A stretch of DNA of 64,000 bases. Source: Methylotetracoccus oryzae (GTDB taxonomy: Bacteria; Pseudomonadota; Gammaproteobacteria; Methylococcales; Methylococcaceae). This document shows positions 37,032-45,328 of the stretch, one piece after another. A model generated the notes under the pieces. It was not told where the DNA came from. It was given only the letters and a program-made list of their open reading frames with translations, and did no database searches. Made by a program: the position numbers and the translations under genes. The stretch spans positions 62,001 to 126,000 of the forward strand of contig NZ_SRSH01000004.1 of assembly GCF_006175985.1 (NCBI RefSeq), given 5' to 3'. The stretch's first letter is position 1. The number at the start of each line of letters is the position of its first letter.

Positions 37032-37076
37032 CTGCCCCGACCGCACACCGTGCAAACGGCATCGCGGCCGGGGCAG
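37032..37076 (+). promoter_or_regulatory. Conserved intergenic hairpin between SCO and peroxidase, copy A
   Basis: Outer stem CTGCCCCG (37032-37039) with CGGGGCAG (37069-37076), a further CCGC/GCGG after one mismatch, and an inner CCGT-GCAA-ACGG with a GNRA-type GCAA loop. Copy B keeps a hairpin here (48206-48244) with a different primary sequence. Lack of a T-run and the position inside an operon suggest processing, attenuation or differential stability. Confidence 0.6.
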
Positions 37077-37217
37077 CCCTGAATTGCGCTGGGTCTTGCA
37101 CACGGCGACGCGGCCGATGCGGGGAACGCCTCGACGATTCCAGGCAGGCCAGCGGCCCCGCGTATGGGGCATTTTCGCCATTGCCACAATCCTTTAGCAC
37201 TGTAGGAATTCTTCACC

Positions 37218-40200
37218 ATGGTCATGCTGAATAAAGACGATCTGAACTTCATCCTGAAGCAGATCAAGATTGCCGAGAATCACGTCGCGACGAACTACAC
37301 CGAGTACGTCGACGCGCAGGGTGTACCGATTCCCAGCCTGCTACCCTGGGGCCTGCGGACTGTCAGCGGGCAGTACAACAACCTGGTGAACCCGCTCAAC
37401 GGGTCGGCCGATCAGCCGATGCCCCGCCTGCTGGACCCCTACTATCGGGACGCGGAAGGCGGGACTTCGTATACACAGTCCACCGGCAACGTGATCGATT
37501 CCCAGCCGCGGACGATCAGCAACCTCGTAGTCGATCAGTCATTGAACAATGACTCGGCGATCCTGGCGGCGCTGGAAGCCAACAACACCAATAATCCGCA
37601 ACAAGCCCTGGCCGAGATCGTCGCGGCTCGCGATGCCGCCGCCGCGGACCCTGCGGATGCGGACTTGCAGAGCGCCCTGCAGGCGAAGCTGGATCAATAC
37701 GGTGTCGTCGTCGACAACGGCAGCGTCGTGATTCCGAACGTCGCGACCGACGTCGGGCAGGGCCCTCCGTTCAGCGGTTTTTTCACGCTGTTCGGACAGT
37801 TCTTCGACCACGGCCTCGACCTGATCGACAAGGGCGGCAACGGCCTGGTGTTCGTGCCGCTGCAACCGGATGACCCGCTGTACGATCCGACTCCGGGCGC
37901 GCCGAATTTCATGGTGCTGACGCGCGCGACGCGCAGCCCCGGGGCCGATGGCGTGCTGGGCACCGCGGACGATGCCCAGATCAATCGGACGACACCCTTC
38001 ATCGACCAGAATCAGACCTACACCTCGCACGAGTCCCACCAGGTCTTCCTGCGGGAATATGTGCTGGACGCCAACGGCGCGCCGGTCGCTACCGGACGGT
38101 TGCTGACGGGTGCGGATGGCGGACTGGCGACGTGGGCGGACGTCAAGGCACAGGCGGCGAATATCTTGGGTATCCAGTTGTCCGACCAGGACGTGGAGCG
38201 AGTGCCGCTGGTCGCGACCGACCTCTACGGCAACTTCATCCCGGGTGCCAACGGCTTCCCGCAACTGGTGACCGGCACGCCTGGGTCGCCGGTGCTGGTC
38301 GAAGGCAATCCGCTCGCGCCCGTTCTCGCGTCCAGCGCGCTGGCGACCGGCCATGCCTTCCTGGTCGACATCGCGCACACCGCGGCGCCGGGCATGGTCG
38401 ATCACGACCGGAATCCGGCCACGCCGGACATCGCGCGCACGGCCGATGCAGACACCGAGACCGGCAACGCGATACCGCTGAACGAGTTCGGTGTCGCGAC
38501 CACCTACGACGATGAACTGCTCGACCAGCATTTCATCGTCGGCGACGGCCGGGGCAACGAGAACATCGGCCTGACGTCGATACACCACGTGTTCCATTCG
38601 GAGCACAACCAGCGCGTCGACCAGATCAAGGACGTGCTGCTGTCCTCGGGCGACATCGCCTTCCTGAACGAATGGCTGCTAACCGCAGTCGACACGATCC
38701 CTGCGGATACCAGCACGCTGCAATGGGATGGCGAGCGACTGTTCCAGGCGGCGCGCTTCAGCACCGAAATGGTCTATCAGCATCTGGTGTTCGAGGAGTT
38801 TGCGCGGCTCGTCTCACCGACCATCGATGCCTTCGGTGGGAATACCAGTGTCGATATCGATCCGGCGATCGTCTCCGAATTCGCGAACGTTGTGTACCGC
38901 TTCGGCCATTCGATGCTGACCGAGACCATCGATCGGCTCGGTGCCGACGGCAAGACGTCCAACGATATCGGTCTGATCGAAGCCTTTCTGAACCCGGTCG
39001 AGTTTTCGGCGAGCGGCCTCGACCCCGATGCGGCGGCGGGTGCCATCATCCGCGGCATGACGCGTCAGGTCGGCAACGAGATCGACGAGTTCGTGACCGG
39101 CGCGCTGCGCAACAACCTGGTCGGCCTGCCGCTGGATCTGGCGACGCTGAACATGGTCCGGGCACGCGAAACCGGCGTGCCGGCACTGAACGTGGCGCGC
39201 GCGCAATTCTTCGAGCAGACGGGCGACAGCACCCTGGCGCCCTATGCCAGTTGGGCCGATTTCGCGCTGCACCTGAAGCATCCGGCCTCGATCGTCAATT
39301 TCATCGCTGCCTACGGCACGCATGCGTCGATCACCGGGGCGACGACGCTGGAAGCCAAGCGTGACGCCGCCACGCTGCTGGTGTTCGGCGGCGCCGGGGC
39401 ACCGTCGGATCGCCTGGACTTCCTGAATGCCGAGGGCGCGTACGCCGGTGGTGCGCTCGGCGGCTTGAACGACGTCGATTTCTGGATCGGCGGTCTGGCC
39501 GAACAGAAGATGCCGTTCGGCGGCATGCTGGGCACGACGTTCAATTTCGTGTTCGAAGTGCAGATGGAGAAACTGCAAACCGGCGACCGCTTCTACTATC
39601 TGAGCCGCGCCGCGGGCCTTAACCTGCTGAACGAACTGGAAGCCGACTCGTTCGCGGAACTGGTCATGCGCAACACCGATCTCGGAAAATCCGGGGCAAC
39701 CCATCTGCCCGGTGCCATGTTCCTGCAGCCTGATTACATCCTCGAAATGAATCAGGCATTGCAGAACGTCGCCGATCCGGTCCATGCCAATCCGGTCCTG
39801 CAGGCCACGAATCCGATGGTCGTGCGACGCGATAACGACGGCGACGGCGACGGCGACTATCTGCGCTACAACGGCAACGACCAGGTCGTGCTGGGTGGCA
39901 CCAGCGAAGCGGACACCCTGATCGGCGGTCTCGATGACGATACCCTGTGGGGCGACGAAGGTAACGATCGCCTCGAAGGGGGGGCAGGCAACGACCATAT
40001 TTTCGGGGGCGACGGCAACGACATCATCACGGATTCCGGCTCGACGCTCTTCGACGTGATCCATGGTGATGCCGGTCATGACGTCATCAACGGCGGCAAC
40101 GGTCTGGACGTGATCATTGGCGGCAGCGGTCAGGATTTCATTTTCGGGGGCACGGATACCAATACGCTGACCGGCGGCCTCGACAATGATTTCATTGCCG

Positions 40201-43200
40201 GCGCGACCGGCGGCAGCCTGGCCAATGGTAACGAGGGCGACGACTGGCTCGAGGGCAGCGTTGGGGTCGACACGCTCATCGGCGACAATGGGGCGCCGCT
40301 GTTCAACAGCACCATCATCGGTCACGATGTGCTGAACGGGCGCGGCAACGACAGCACCTACACCGCCGAGTCGGGCGACGACATCATGTTCCAGGGTCCC
40401 GGCGTCCAGACCAACAACGGTCTGGCCGGCTTCGACTGGGCCATCCACAAGGGCGATTCCGCCGCTGCCAATACCGACCTGGGCATCCCGATCTTCGTGA
40501 CCGCACCGGAACTGCTGCTGCTCGATCGCTTCGATCAGGTCGAGGGGCTGTCCGGCTGGATCCACGACGACACGCTGACCGGCCGCGATGTGCTGACCGG
40601 CGGTTTTCTGGGCGTCGGCGAGCCGGGCGGCCTGCAGCCGGATCCCGCCGCCCCGTTCCTGTCCTATGCCAATGTGCTGACCGAAGAGGGCGTGGCGCGT
40701 ATCGCCGGGCTCGACACCCTGGTCGCCCATCTGGACCGGGCGGTGCTGACGGTGGGCACGGAAACCATCACTGTCGTCGTGCTCGATCCGGGCGCCCTCG
40801 TGCCCGATGTCGCCGGCAATCTGACGATGATCGACACGCCGTCCGATATCCTGCTGGGTGGCGGCGGCAGCGACCGGCTGTTCGGCATGAGCGGTGACGA
40901 CATCATCGACGGCGATCGCTGGCTGAATGTGAAGATTCGTGTCAATGACGGAGCCGGCAATGCGCTCGGCTGGGCCAACAACATGACCAGCGCGGTGCGG
41001 GACGCGGCGGGCAACGCGCTCTATGGCGGACGGGCACTGAATGCCTTGATGCTCGATCGCACCCTGAACCCGGGGCAACTGGTCACGGAGCGCGAAATCA
41101 TCGATGGGGATCCGTCGGATACTGGCGTCGATACCGCGGTGTTCGCCGACGTCATTACCAATTACACCCTGACGCTCAACGACGACGGCAGCATCACGGT
41201 TGCGAACAATAACGCACTCGGTGTGGGTGGCGGGGGCGGCGGTGGTGGTGGTGCGGCGATTCGTGACGGCATCGACCGCGTGTTCAACTGCGAGTATCTC
41301 GAGTTCGGCGGCTTCCAATTTGCTGTCGCGGAGCTTTTCGGCGCCAACACCGCGCCTGAGATCATCAGTGACGGCGCGCTGGAGACCGCCGCGGTGGCGA
41401 TCGACGAGAACACGACGCTGGCGACGACGATCAGCGTGCTCGACGTCGATGGCCCCCTCGATCCGGTCTTCTCGATCATCGGTGGTGCCGACGCGGACTT
41501 GTTCGAGTTGCTGCCGACCGCAACGCCGTTCGAGAACGGCTTGAGCTTCATCACGGCGCCGGATTTCGAACTGCCGGCGGACGCCGACGGGGATGGCGTC
41601 TACGAGGTCACCGTAGAGGTCAGCGATGGTGCCCTGACGGATACGCAGACGCTATCGGTTACGGTGCTGGATGTCGCGGTCGAGAACAGCGCGCCGACGT
41701 TCACGTCGGACCCTGCACCCGCGCTGGACGAAAACACGACCTTCGTCACGACGGTGACGGCCGTGGACACCGACGTGCCGGCGCAGACACTCAGCTACGT
41801 GATCGCCGGCGGTGCGGATGCGGGATTGTTCCAGATCGATGCGACGACGGGTGACCTCAGCTTCATCGACGCGCCGGACTTCGAGACGCCGGGCGATGCC
41901 GATGGCGACAACCTGTATGAGGTCACGGTAGCGGTCGACGATGGCTCGGTCACCGTGACGCAGGACCTCATCGTCACGTTGAACAATGTCGATGAAGCCG
42001 GTTCCGGCACCGTCGGTATTGCCTCGTACACGAACACCGGCGCGACGGCGAGCCTGACCGCAACCAATGATCTGGCCGACCCCGACGGCATCGTCGGCGG
42101 CATCCAGTACCAGTGGCAGCAACTGGTGGCCGGCAACTGGCAGGACATCCCCACCGCCACGGCAGCGACCGTAACCGGCCTCAGCAACGCCACGGTGCGG
42201 GTGACGGCCCGCTACGATGATGGTTTCGGGATCAAGACCGTGGTTTCGGGCGCACTGGCGGTGATCACCGGCACGACGGCCAACAACACGGTGGTTGGCA
42301 CCGCCAACGACGATCTGATTCTGGGTCTGACCGGCAACGATACGCTGACCGGCGCGGCCGGCAACGACATCGTCGATGGCGGCGGTGGTGGCGATACGCT
42401 CCTCGCCAGCGTGAACGACGGGGATGACGACTATCGGGGCGGCGCCGGCACCGACACCTATTCGCTGGCCAACACCACGGCGGATGCGACGATCGATCTC
42501 GGTACGGGTACCGCGACGAGCGTACAGACGGGCTCGGACACCTTGCTGGCGATCGAGAACGCCGTCGGCGGTTCGGGCAACGATCTGCTGATCGGCCGGG
42601 CAGGGGTCAACAACCGTCTGACCGGCGGCGTGGGCAACGATACGTTCCAAATCCAGGATGCCGGCGATATCGTGGTCGAGGCCGCGGGCGGCGGTACCGA
42701 CACCGTGCAGGCCTCGATCACGTATACCCTGGCCGCCAACGTCGAGAACCTCACGCTGATCGGCATCGGCGACATCAACGGCACGGGCAACGGGGGCGCA
42801 AACATCCTGACGGGTAACATCGGCAACAACGTACTGAACGGTGCCGGCGGCATCGACACCATGGTCGGGGGCAATGGGAACGATACCTACGTGGTCGACA
42901 CGGGAGGCGAAATCACTACTGAGTTGGCCGGTGAGGGTAACGACAGCGTGCAAAGCACGATCTCGTGGACGCTGGCCGCGGAAGTCGAAAACCTGACGCT
43001 GCTGGGGACCGGGGCCATCAACGGCACCGGCAACGCAGCAGACAACGTCATCACCGGCAACAGCGGCAACAACGTGCTAAACGGCCTGGCGGGGATCGAT
43101 ACGCTGATCGGCGGGGGCGGCAACGACACCTATGTCACGACGCTGACCGCAGCCGGGGCGCTGGAAGACACCGTCGTCGTCGGGGACGGGATCGACACCT

Positions 43201-43898
43201 TGCAGGTCAATGGATCGGCGGCGTTGGCCTCGGCCGCCACGATCACCCTGGGCCTCGGTCTGGAAAACGCCACGATCGCCAACACCGGTAGCACGCTGCT
43301 CAATCTCACGGGCAATGATCTCGCCAATAGCCTGTCGGGGAACGCGGGCAGCAACAGCTTGTCGGGTGGCCTCGGCAACGACACCCTGTCGGGCTTCGGT
43401 GGCGCCGATCGCCTGAATGGGGGGGCCGGAGTCGATGTGCTGACCGGCGGAGGTGGCCGGGATACGTTTGCATTTGCGGCGGGCGACAGCAGTGCCTTGG
43501 CCGCAAGCTTCGACTCGATCACCGATTACGCCAAAGGCGGCGCGGGTGTCGGGGATTTGATCGACTTCACCGTGGCGATGACGCGCGGCGGCTCGGGCGC
43601 CGCGGCTACGGCCACGCAGGCCTCTATCAACCAGACGACCGGAGTGGCGACCTTTGCGGCCGGGTCCGGGGGTACCGTGGCGGACGCCGTCAGTGACATT
43701 GCCGCGCGGTTCACCGCCGCGACCGATGCGGCTGGAGAGTTCGCGCTGTTCCGCGTGGGTGGCGCCGGCAATTACCACCTGTTCATCTCGGATGGCGTGG
43801 CCGGGGTCGGTGCGAACGATGTCCATGTCGAACTGGTGGGCGTGACCACGGTCGCATCGATCAACCTCGCCGGGGGCGATCTGACGATCACGGCGTAG
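37218..43898 (+). CDS. Giant RTX animal-type heme peroxidase (MopA-like), copy A
   Basis: 2226 aa, no N-terminal signal peptide, as expected for type I secretion. Residues about 1-870 are an animal-type heme peroxidase: distal H198 in FGQFFDHGLDL, catalytic R445 and ester-type E448 in VGDGRGNEN, proximal H564 in YRFGHSML. RTX nonapeptides (GGxGxDxLx) fill about 890-1035; a middle region 1040-1375 follows; two cadherin-like repeats (DENTTF, DADGDG-YEVTV) span 1377-1595; a second RTX block lies at 1690-2095; the C-terminal 120 residues (GEFALFRVGGAGNYHLFISD) are the type I target region. MopA-type relatives oxidise Mn(II). The AGGA ribosome site is 10 bases upstream. The export system is at 55917-60446. 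Confidence 0.95.
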   Translation: MVMLNKDDLNFILKQIKIAENHVATNYTEYVDAQGVPIPSLLPWGLRTVSGQYNNLVNPLNGSADQPMPRLLDPYYRDAEGGTSYTQSTGNVIDSQPRTISNLVVDQSLNNDSAILAALEANNTNNPQQALAEIVAARDAAAADPADADLQSALQAKLDQYGVVVDNGSVVIPNVATDVGQGPPFSGFFTLFGQFFDHGLDLIDKGGNGLVFVPLQPDDPLYDPTPGAPNFMVLTRATRSPGADGVLGTADDAQINRTTPFIDQNQTYTSHESHQVFLREYVLDANGAPVATGRLLTGADGGLATWADVKAQAANILGIQLSDQDVERVPLVATDLYGNFIPGANGFPQLVTGTPGSPVLVEGNPLAPVLASSALATGHAFLVDIAHTAAPGMVDHDRNPATPDIARTADADTETGNAIPLNEFGVATTYDDELLDQHFIVGDGRGNENIGLTSIHHVFHSEHNQRVDQIKDVLLSSGDIAFLNEWLLTAVDTIPADTSTLQWDGERLFQAARFSTEMVYQHLVFEEFARLVSPTIDAFGGNTSVDIDPAIVSEFANVVYRFGHSMLTETIDRLGADGKTSNDIGLIEAFLNPVEFSASGLDPDAAAGAIIRGMTRQVGNEIDEFVTGALRNNLVGLPLDLATLNMVRARETGVPALNVARAQFFEQTGDSTLAPYASWADFALHLKHPASIVNFIAAYGTHASITGATTLEAKRDAATLLVFGGAGAPSDRLDFLNAEGAYAGGALGGLNDVDFWIGGLAEQKMPFGGMLGTTFNFVFEVQMEKLQTGDRFYYLSRAAGLNLLNELEADSFAELVMRNTDLGKSGATHLPGAMFLQPDYILEMNQALQNVADPVHANPVLQATNPMVVRRDNDGDGDGDYLRYNGNDQVVLGGTSEADTLIGGLDDDTLWGDEGNDRLEGGAGNDHIFGGDGNDIITDSGSTLFDVIHGDAGHDVINGGNGLDVIIGGSGQDFIFGGTDTNTLTGGLDNDFIAGATGGSLANGNEGDDWLEGSVGVDTLIGDNGAPLFNSTIIGHDVLNGRGNDSTYTAESGDDIMFQGPGVQTNNGLAGFDWAIHKGDSAAANTDLGIPIFVTAPELLLLDRFDQVEGLSGWIHDDTLTGRDVLTGGFLGVGEPGGLQPDPAAPFLSYANVLTEEGVARIAGLDTLVAHLDRAVLTVGTETITVVVLDPGALVPDVAGNLTMIDTPSDILLGGGGSDRLFGMSGDDIIDGDRWLNVKIRVNDGAGNALGWANNMTSAVRDAAGNALYGGRALNALMLDRTLNPGQLVTEREIIDGDPSDTGVDTAVFADVITNYTLTLNDDGSITVANNNALGVGGGGGGGGGAAIRDGIDRVFNCEYLEFGGFQFAVAELFGANTAPEIISDGALETAAVAIDENTTLATTISVLDVDGPLDPVFSIIGGADADLFELLPTATPFENGLSFITAPDFELPADADGDGVYEVTVEVSDGALTDTQTLSVTVLDVAVENSAPTFTSDPAPALDENTTFVTTVTAVDTDVPAQTLSYVIAGGADAGLFQIDATTGDLSFIDAPDFETPGDADGDNLYEVTVAVDDGSVTVTQDLIVTLNNVDEAGSGTVGIASYTNTGATASLTATNDLADPDGIVGGIQYQWQQLVAGNWQDIPTATAATVTGLSNATVRVTARYDDGFGIKTVVSGALAVITGTTANNTVVGTANDDLILGLTGNDTLTGAAGNDIVDGGGGGDTLLASVNDGDDDYRGGAGTDTYSLANTTADATIDLGTGTATSVQTGSDTLLAIENAVGGSGNDLLIGRAGVNNRLTGGVGNDTFQIQDAGDIVVEAAGGGTDTVQASITYTLAANVENLTLIGIGDINGTGNGGANILTGNIGNNVLNGAGGIDTMVGGNGNDTYVVDTGGEITTELAGEGNDSVQSTISWTLAAEVENLTLLGTGAINGTGNAADNVITGNSGNNVLNGLAGIDTLIGGGGNDTYVTTLTAAGALEDTVVVGDGIDTLQVNGSAALASAATITLGLGLENATIANTGSTLLNLTGNDLANSLSGNAGSNSLSGGLGNDTLSGFGGADRLNGGAGVDVLTGGGGRDTFAFAAGDSSALAASFDSITDYAKGGAGVGDLIDFTVAMTRGGSGAAATATQASINQTTGVATFAAGSGGTVADAVSDIAARFTAATDAAGEFALFRVGGAGNYHLFISDGVAGVGANDVHVELVGVTTVASINLAGGDLTITA

Positions 43899-44064
43899 CC
43901 CGTACGGCGGTTGCCGACGAGGCGCGTGCGCAGCCAACTGCTCAACGCCTCGCCGGCACTGTCCTCCGACTCACGATGCTGTCGCTCAATGACGGCAATC
44001 ACCAGAACTGCTCCGCGCAACCGGGGAACGTCCCATCTCCGGATTGCCCGGACGACCGCCCATC

Positions 44065-44256
44065 TCACAATGCGAGCCAGCCACCGAAAACGACCAGGGC
44101 ATCTTCGTAGTGCCTGACGGCCTGTTCTCGATCCATCAGGACCCATTCAATCCGGCCTGCTGCTGAGCCCGCGAGGTCCGCAGCAACTCGCGCCCGCACG
44201 TACCTCCGACCGTCTTGCTCCGCCCCCACTGCAGCGAGCTGAACGCCCATTGACAT
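44065..44256 (-). CDS. Possible small protein, unknown
   Basis: 63 aa if started at the ATG in MSMGVQLAAVGAEQDGRRY; a second Met two residues later has GGAGG about 9 bases upstream. Composition (RARVAADLAGSAAGRIEWVL, REQAVRHYEDALVVFGGWLA) is protein-like and the frame ends cleanly, but the family is unrecognised and it lies in otherwise non-coding spacer DNA. It could be a gene remnant. Confidence 0.3.
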   Translation of the reverse strand: MSMGVQLAAVGAEQDGRRYVRARVAADLAGSAAGRIEWVLMDREQAVRHYEDALVVFGGWLAL

Positions 44257-44471
44257 CGCCTCCGGTACGACCGGCACCTAGCCGTCACGCGGGATAGCGT
44301 AGGCCTTGGCGCAGAGCCTAGCGTCGGGATTTACGTGCTCATTTTTTCAGCCTACCGCTCGGCTGCTTCAATCGCCGACAAAGACCGGAACGGCAAGGCG
44401 GGTACACCGAAGCACTGGCGGCTTCTCGAAACGCTGTGAAACACCGTGACGGTATTGACCTATCCCACAAA

Positions 44472-44508
44472 AGCCCTCGAGCCGTTCGGATTGCTGGGCT
44501 CAAGGGCT
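44472..44508 (-). terminator. Terminator-like hairpin in the spacer
   Basis: AGCCCT-C-GAGCC (44472-44483) pairs with GGGCTC-A-AGGGCT (44496-44508), one mismatch. On the minus strand it is followed by TTTTG, resembling a rho-independent terminator, but no minus-strand gene to its right is evident. Confidence 0.4.
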
Positions 44509-44832
44509 ACACCCCCGGCGCATCGTGATCAGCGACGGCAAACCGGATTCCCTCGCGCCCGGCATTCCTGTAAAGCACATCCACACTCCGCACCCAGCCG
44601 AAGACACTTTCCGCACCTTGGACACCCACCAACTTGACTTCAGATTTCCCCTTATAAGCCGAAAGCACTACGTTCCTGGTAAGCGCATGCCGGTCGCGAG
44701 CGAGTGGCCCACACCACTACAATTCAGGAGCTTAGGATGTCATCGAAACAATTAAGACAACCCCCTACACCCAGGCACTTACCACTTTTGTTGGTTGCCT
44801 TGACCCTACCATATATATAGAATTCCTAATAT

Positions 44833-44895
44833 GCACATAGCCATCGGGGGGGCGCATGTGCGATCAGATACGCACATAGCCGGGGGGGTATGTGC
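44833..44895. repeat. Twin hairpins with poly-G loops just before copy B
   Basis: GCACAT ... ATGTGC (44833-44861) and GCACATA ... TATGTGC (44872-44895) are two similar hairpins, each with a CACATAGCC arm and a GGGGGGG run in the loop. They immediately precede the conserved leader and follow CCTAATATGC. They could be regulatory, or a scar of the duplication. Confidence 0.5.
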
Positions 44896-44936
44896 CGTCG
44901 AAAGCTTCCAATCAACAGCGTTTCGAGTACTCCTCC

Positions 44937-45328
44937 GTGATAGCCCCCCCTTCCACGTCTTCCCACTTTCCAGCCAGAGCCTTGGCCCTGAACGGGCGGT
45001 CAGGATTCTTTACATCACCGGAACCTGACTCCGAGCCCCCCGCTCGGAATAAGCTCAAAATCCCAGAATAACGCTTTAGGTTCAATACCTTATGGACGTA
45101 TGCCATAAGGTTGGCCCCGCTATTGCTTTATGGCTACGCGGCAATGATCAAGGCGTCGCGCGGCTGAGGGCGTTCACAGTGCGTTGATAGAAACGGATCC
45201 CGTACAGACAGGAACAACTGTCTCGGTGGTCCTTTTCCTGGCCCGTGAGCAGATCGCGCATCGAGGCACAACGAACGATTTCGTATCCAAAAGAACGTAA
45301 TGACACAGCACAAGAAGAGGCAAGCGTA
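44937..45328 (+). promoter_or_regulatory. Conserved 5' leader of copy B
   Basis: 392 bases, counterpart of 33751-34144. The covarying hairpin is CCGAGC-CCCCC-GCTCGG at 45031-45047. Near the start codon GCAGATCGCGCATCGAGGC and AAAAGAACGTAATGACA are almost unchanged, whereas intervening parts differ by small indels, as for a structured RNA or a spacer with several protein or RNA contacts. Confidence 0.55.

Larger units (their letters stand above)
33751..43958 (+). repeat. Tandem duplication, copy A (leader, MCO, SCO, RTX peroxidase)
   Basis: Unit of about 10.2 kb homologous to 44937-55096, offset about 11.14-11.19 kb, direct orientation. Left edge of clear identity is GTGATAG (33751); right edge is CGCCTCGCCGGCA ending at 43958. 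The order of genes and intergenic distances is kept; identity is very high in most coding parts, with local divergence in the leader, the SCO N-terminus, one peroxidase loop and the repeat regions. Confidence 0.93.
43899..44936. other. Spacer between duplicated units
   Basis: The first 60 bases are still homologous to the tail after copy B. The remainder holds no clear gene; 44640-44840 is AT-richer and includes TATATATAG. A terminator-like hairpin (44472-44508) and twin hairpins (44833-44895) are listed separately. Otherwise nothing recognised. Confidence 0.5.

Noticed and set aside
38814-41318. Long minus-strand frame across the copy A peroxidase (and others in copy B)
   Set aside because: Antisense to coherent heme and RTX domains; composition reflects the GC-rich repeats and there is no ribosome binding site or family match.
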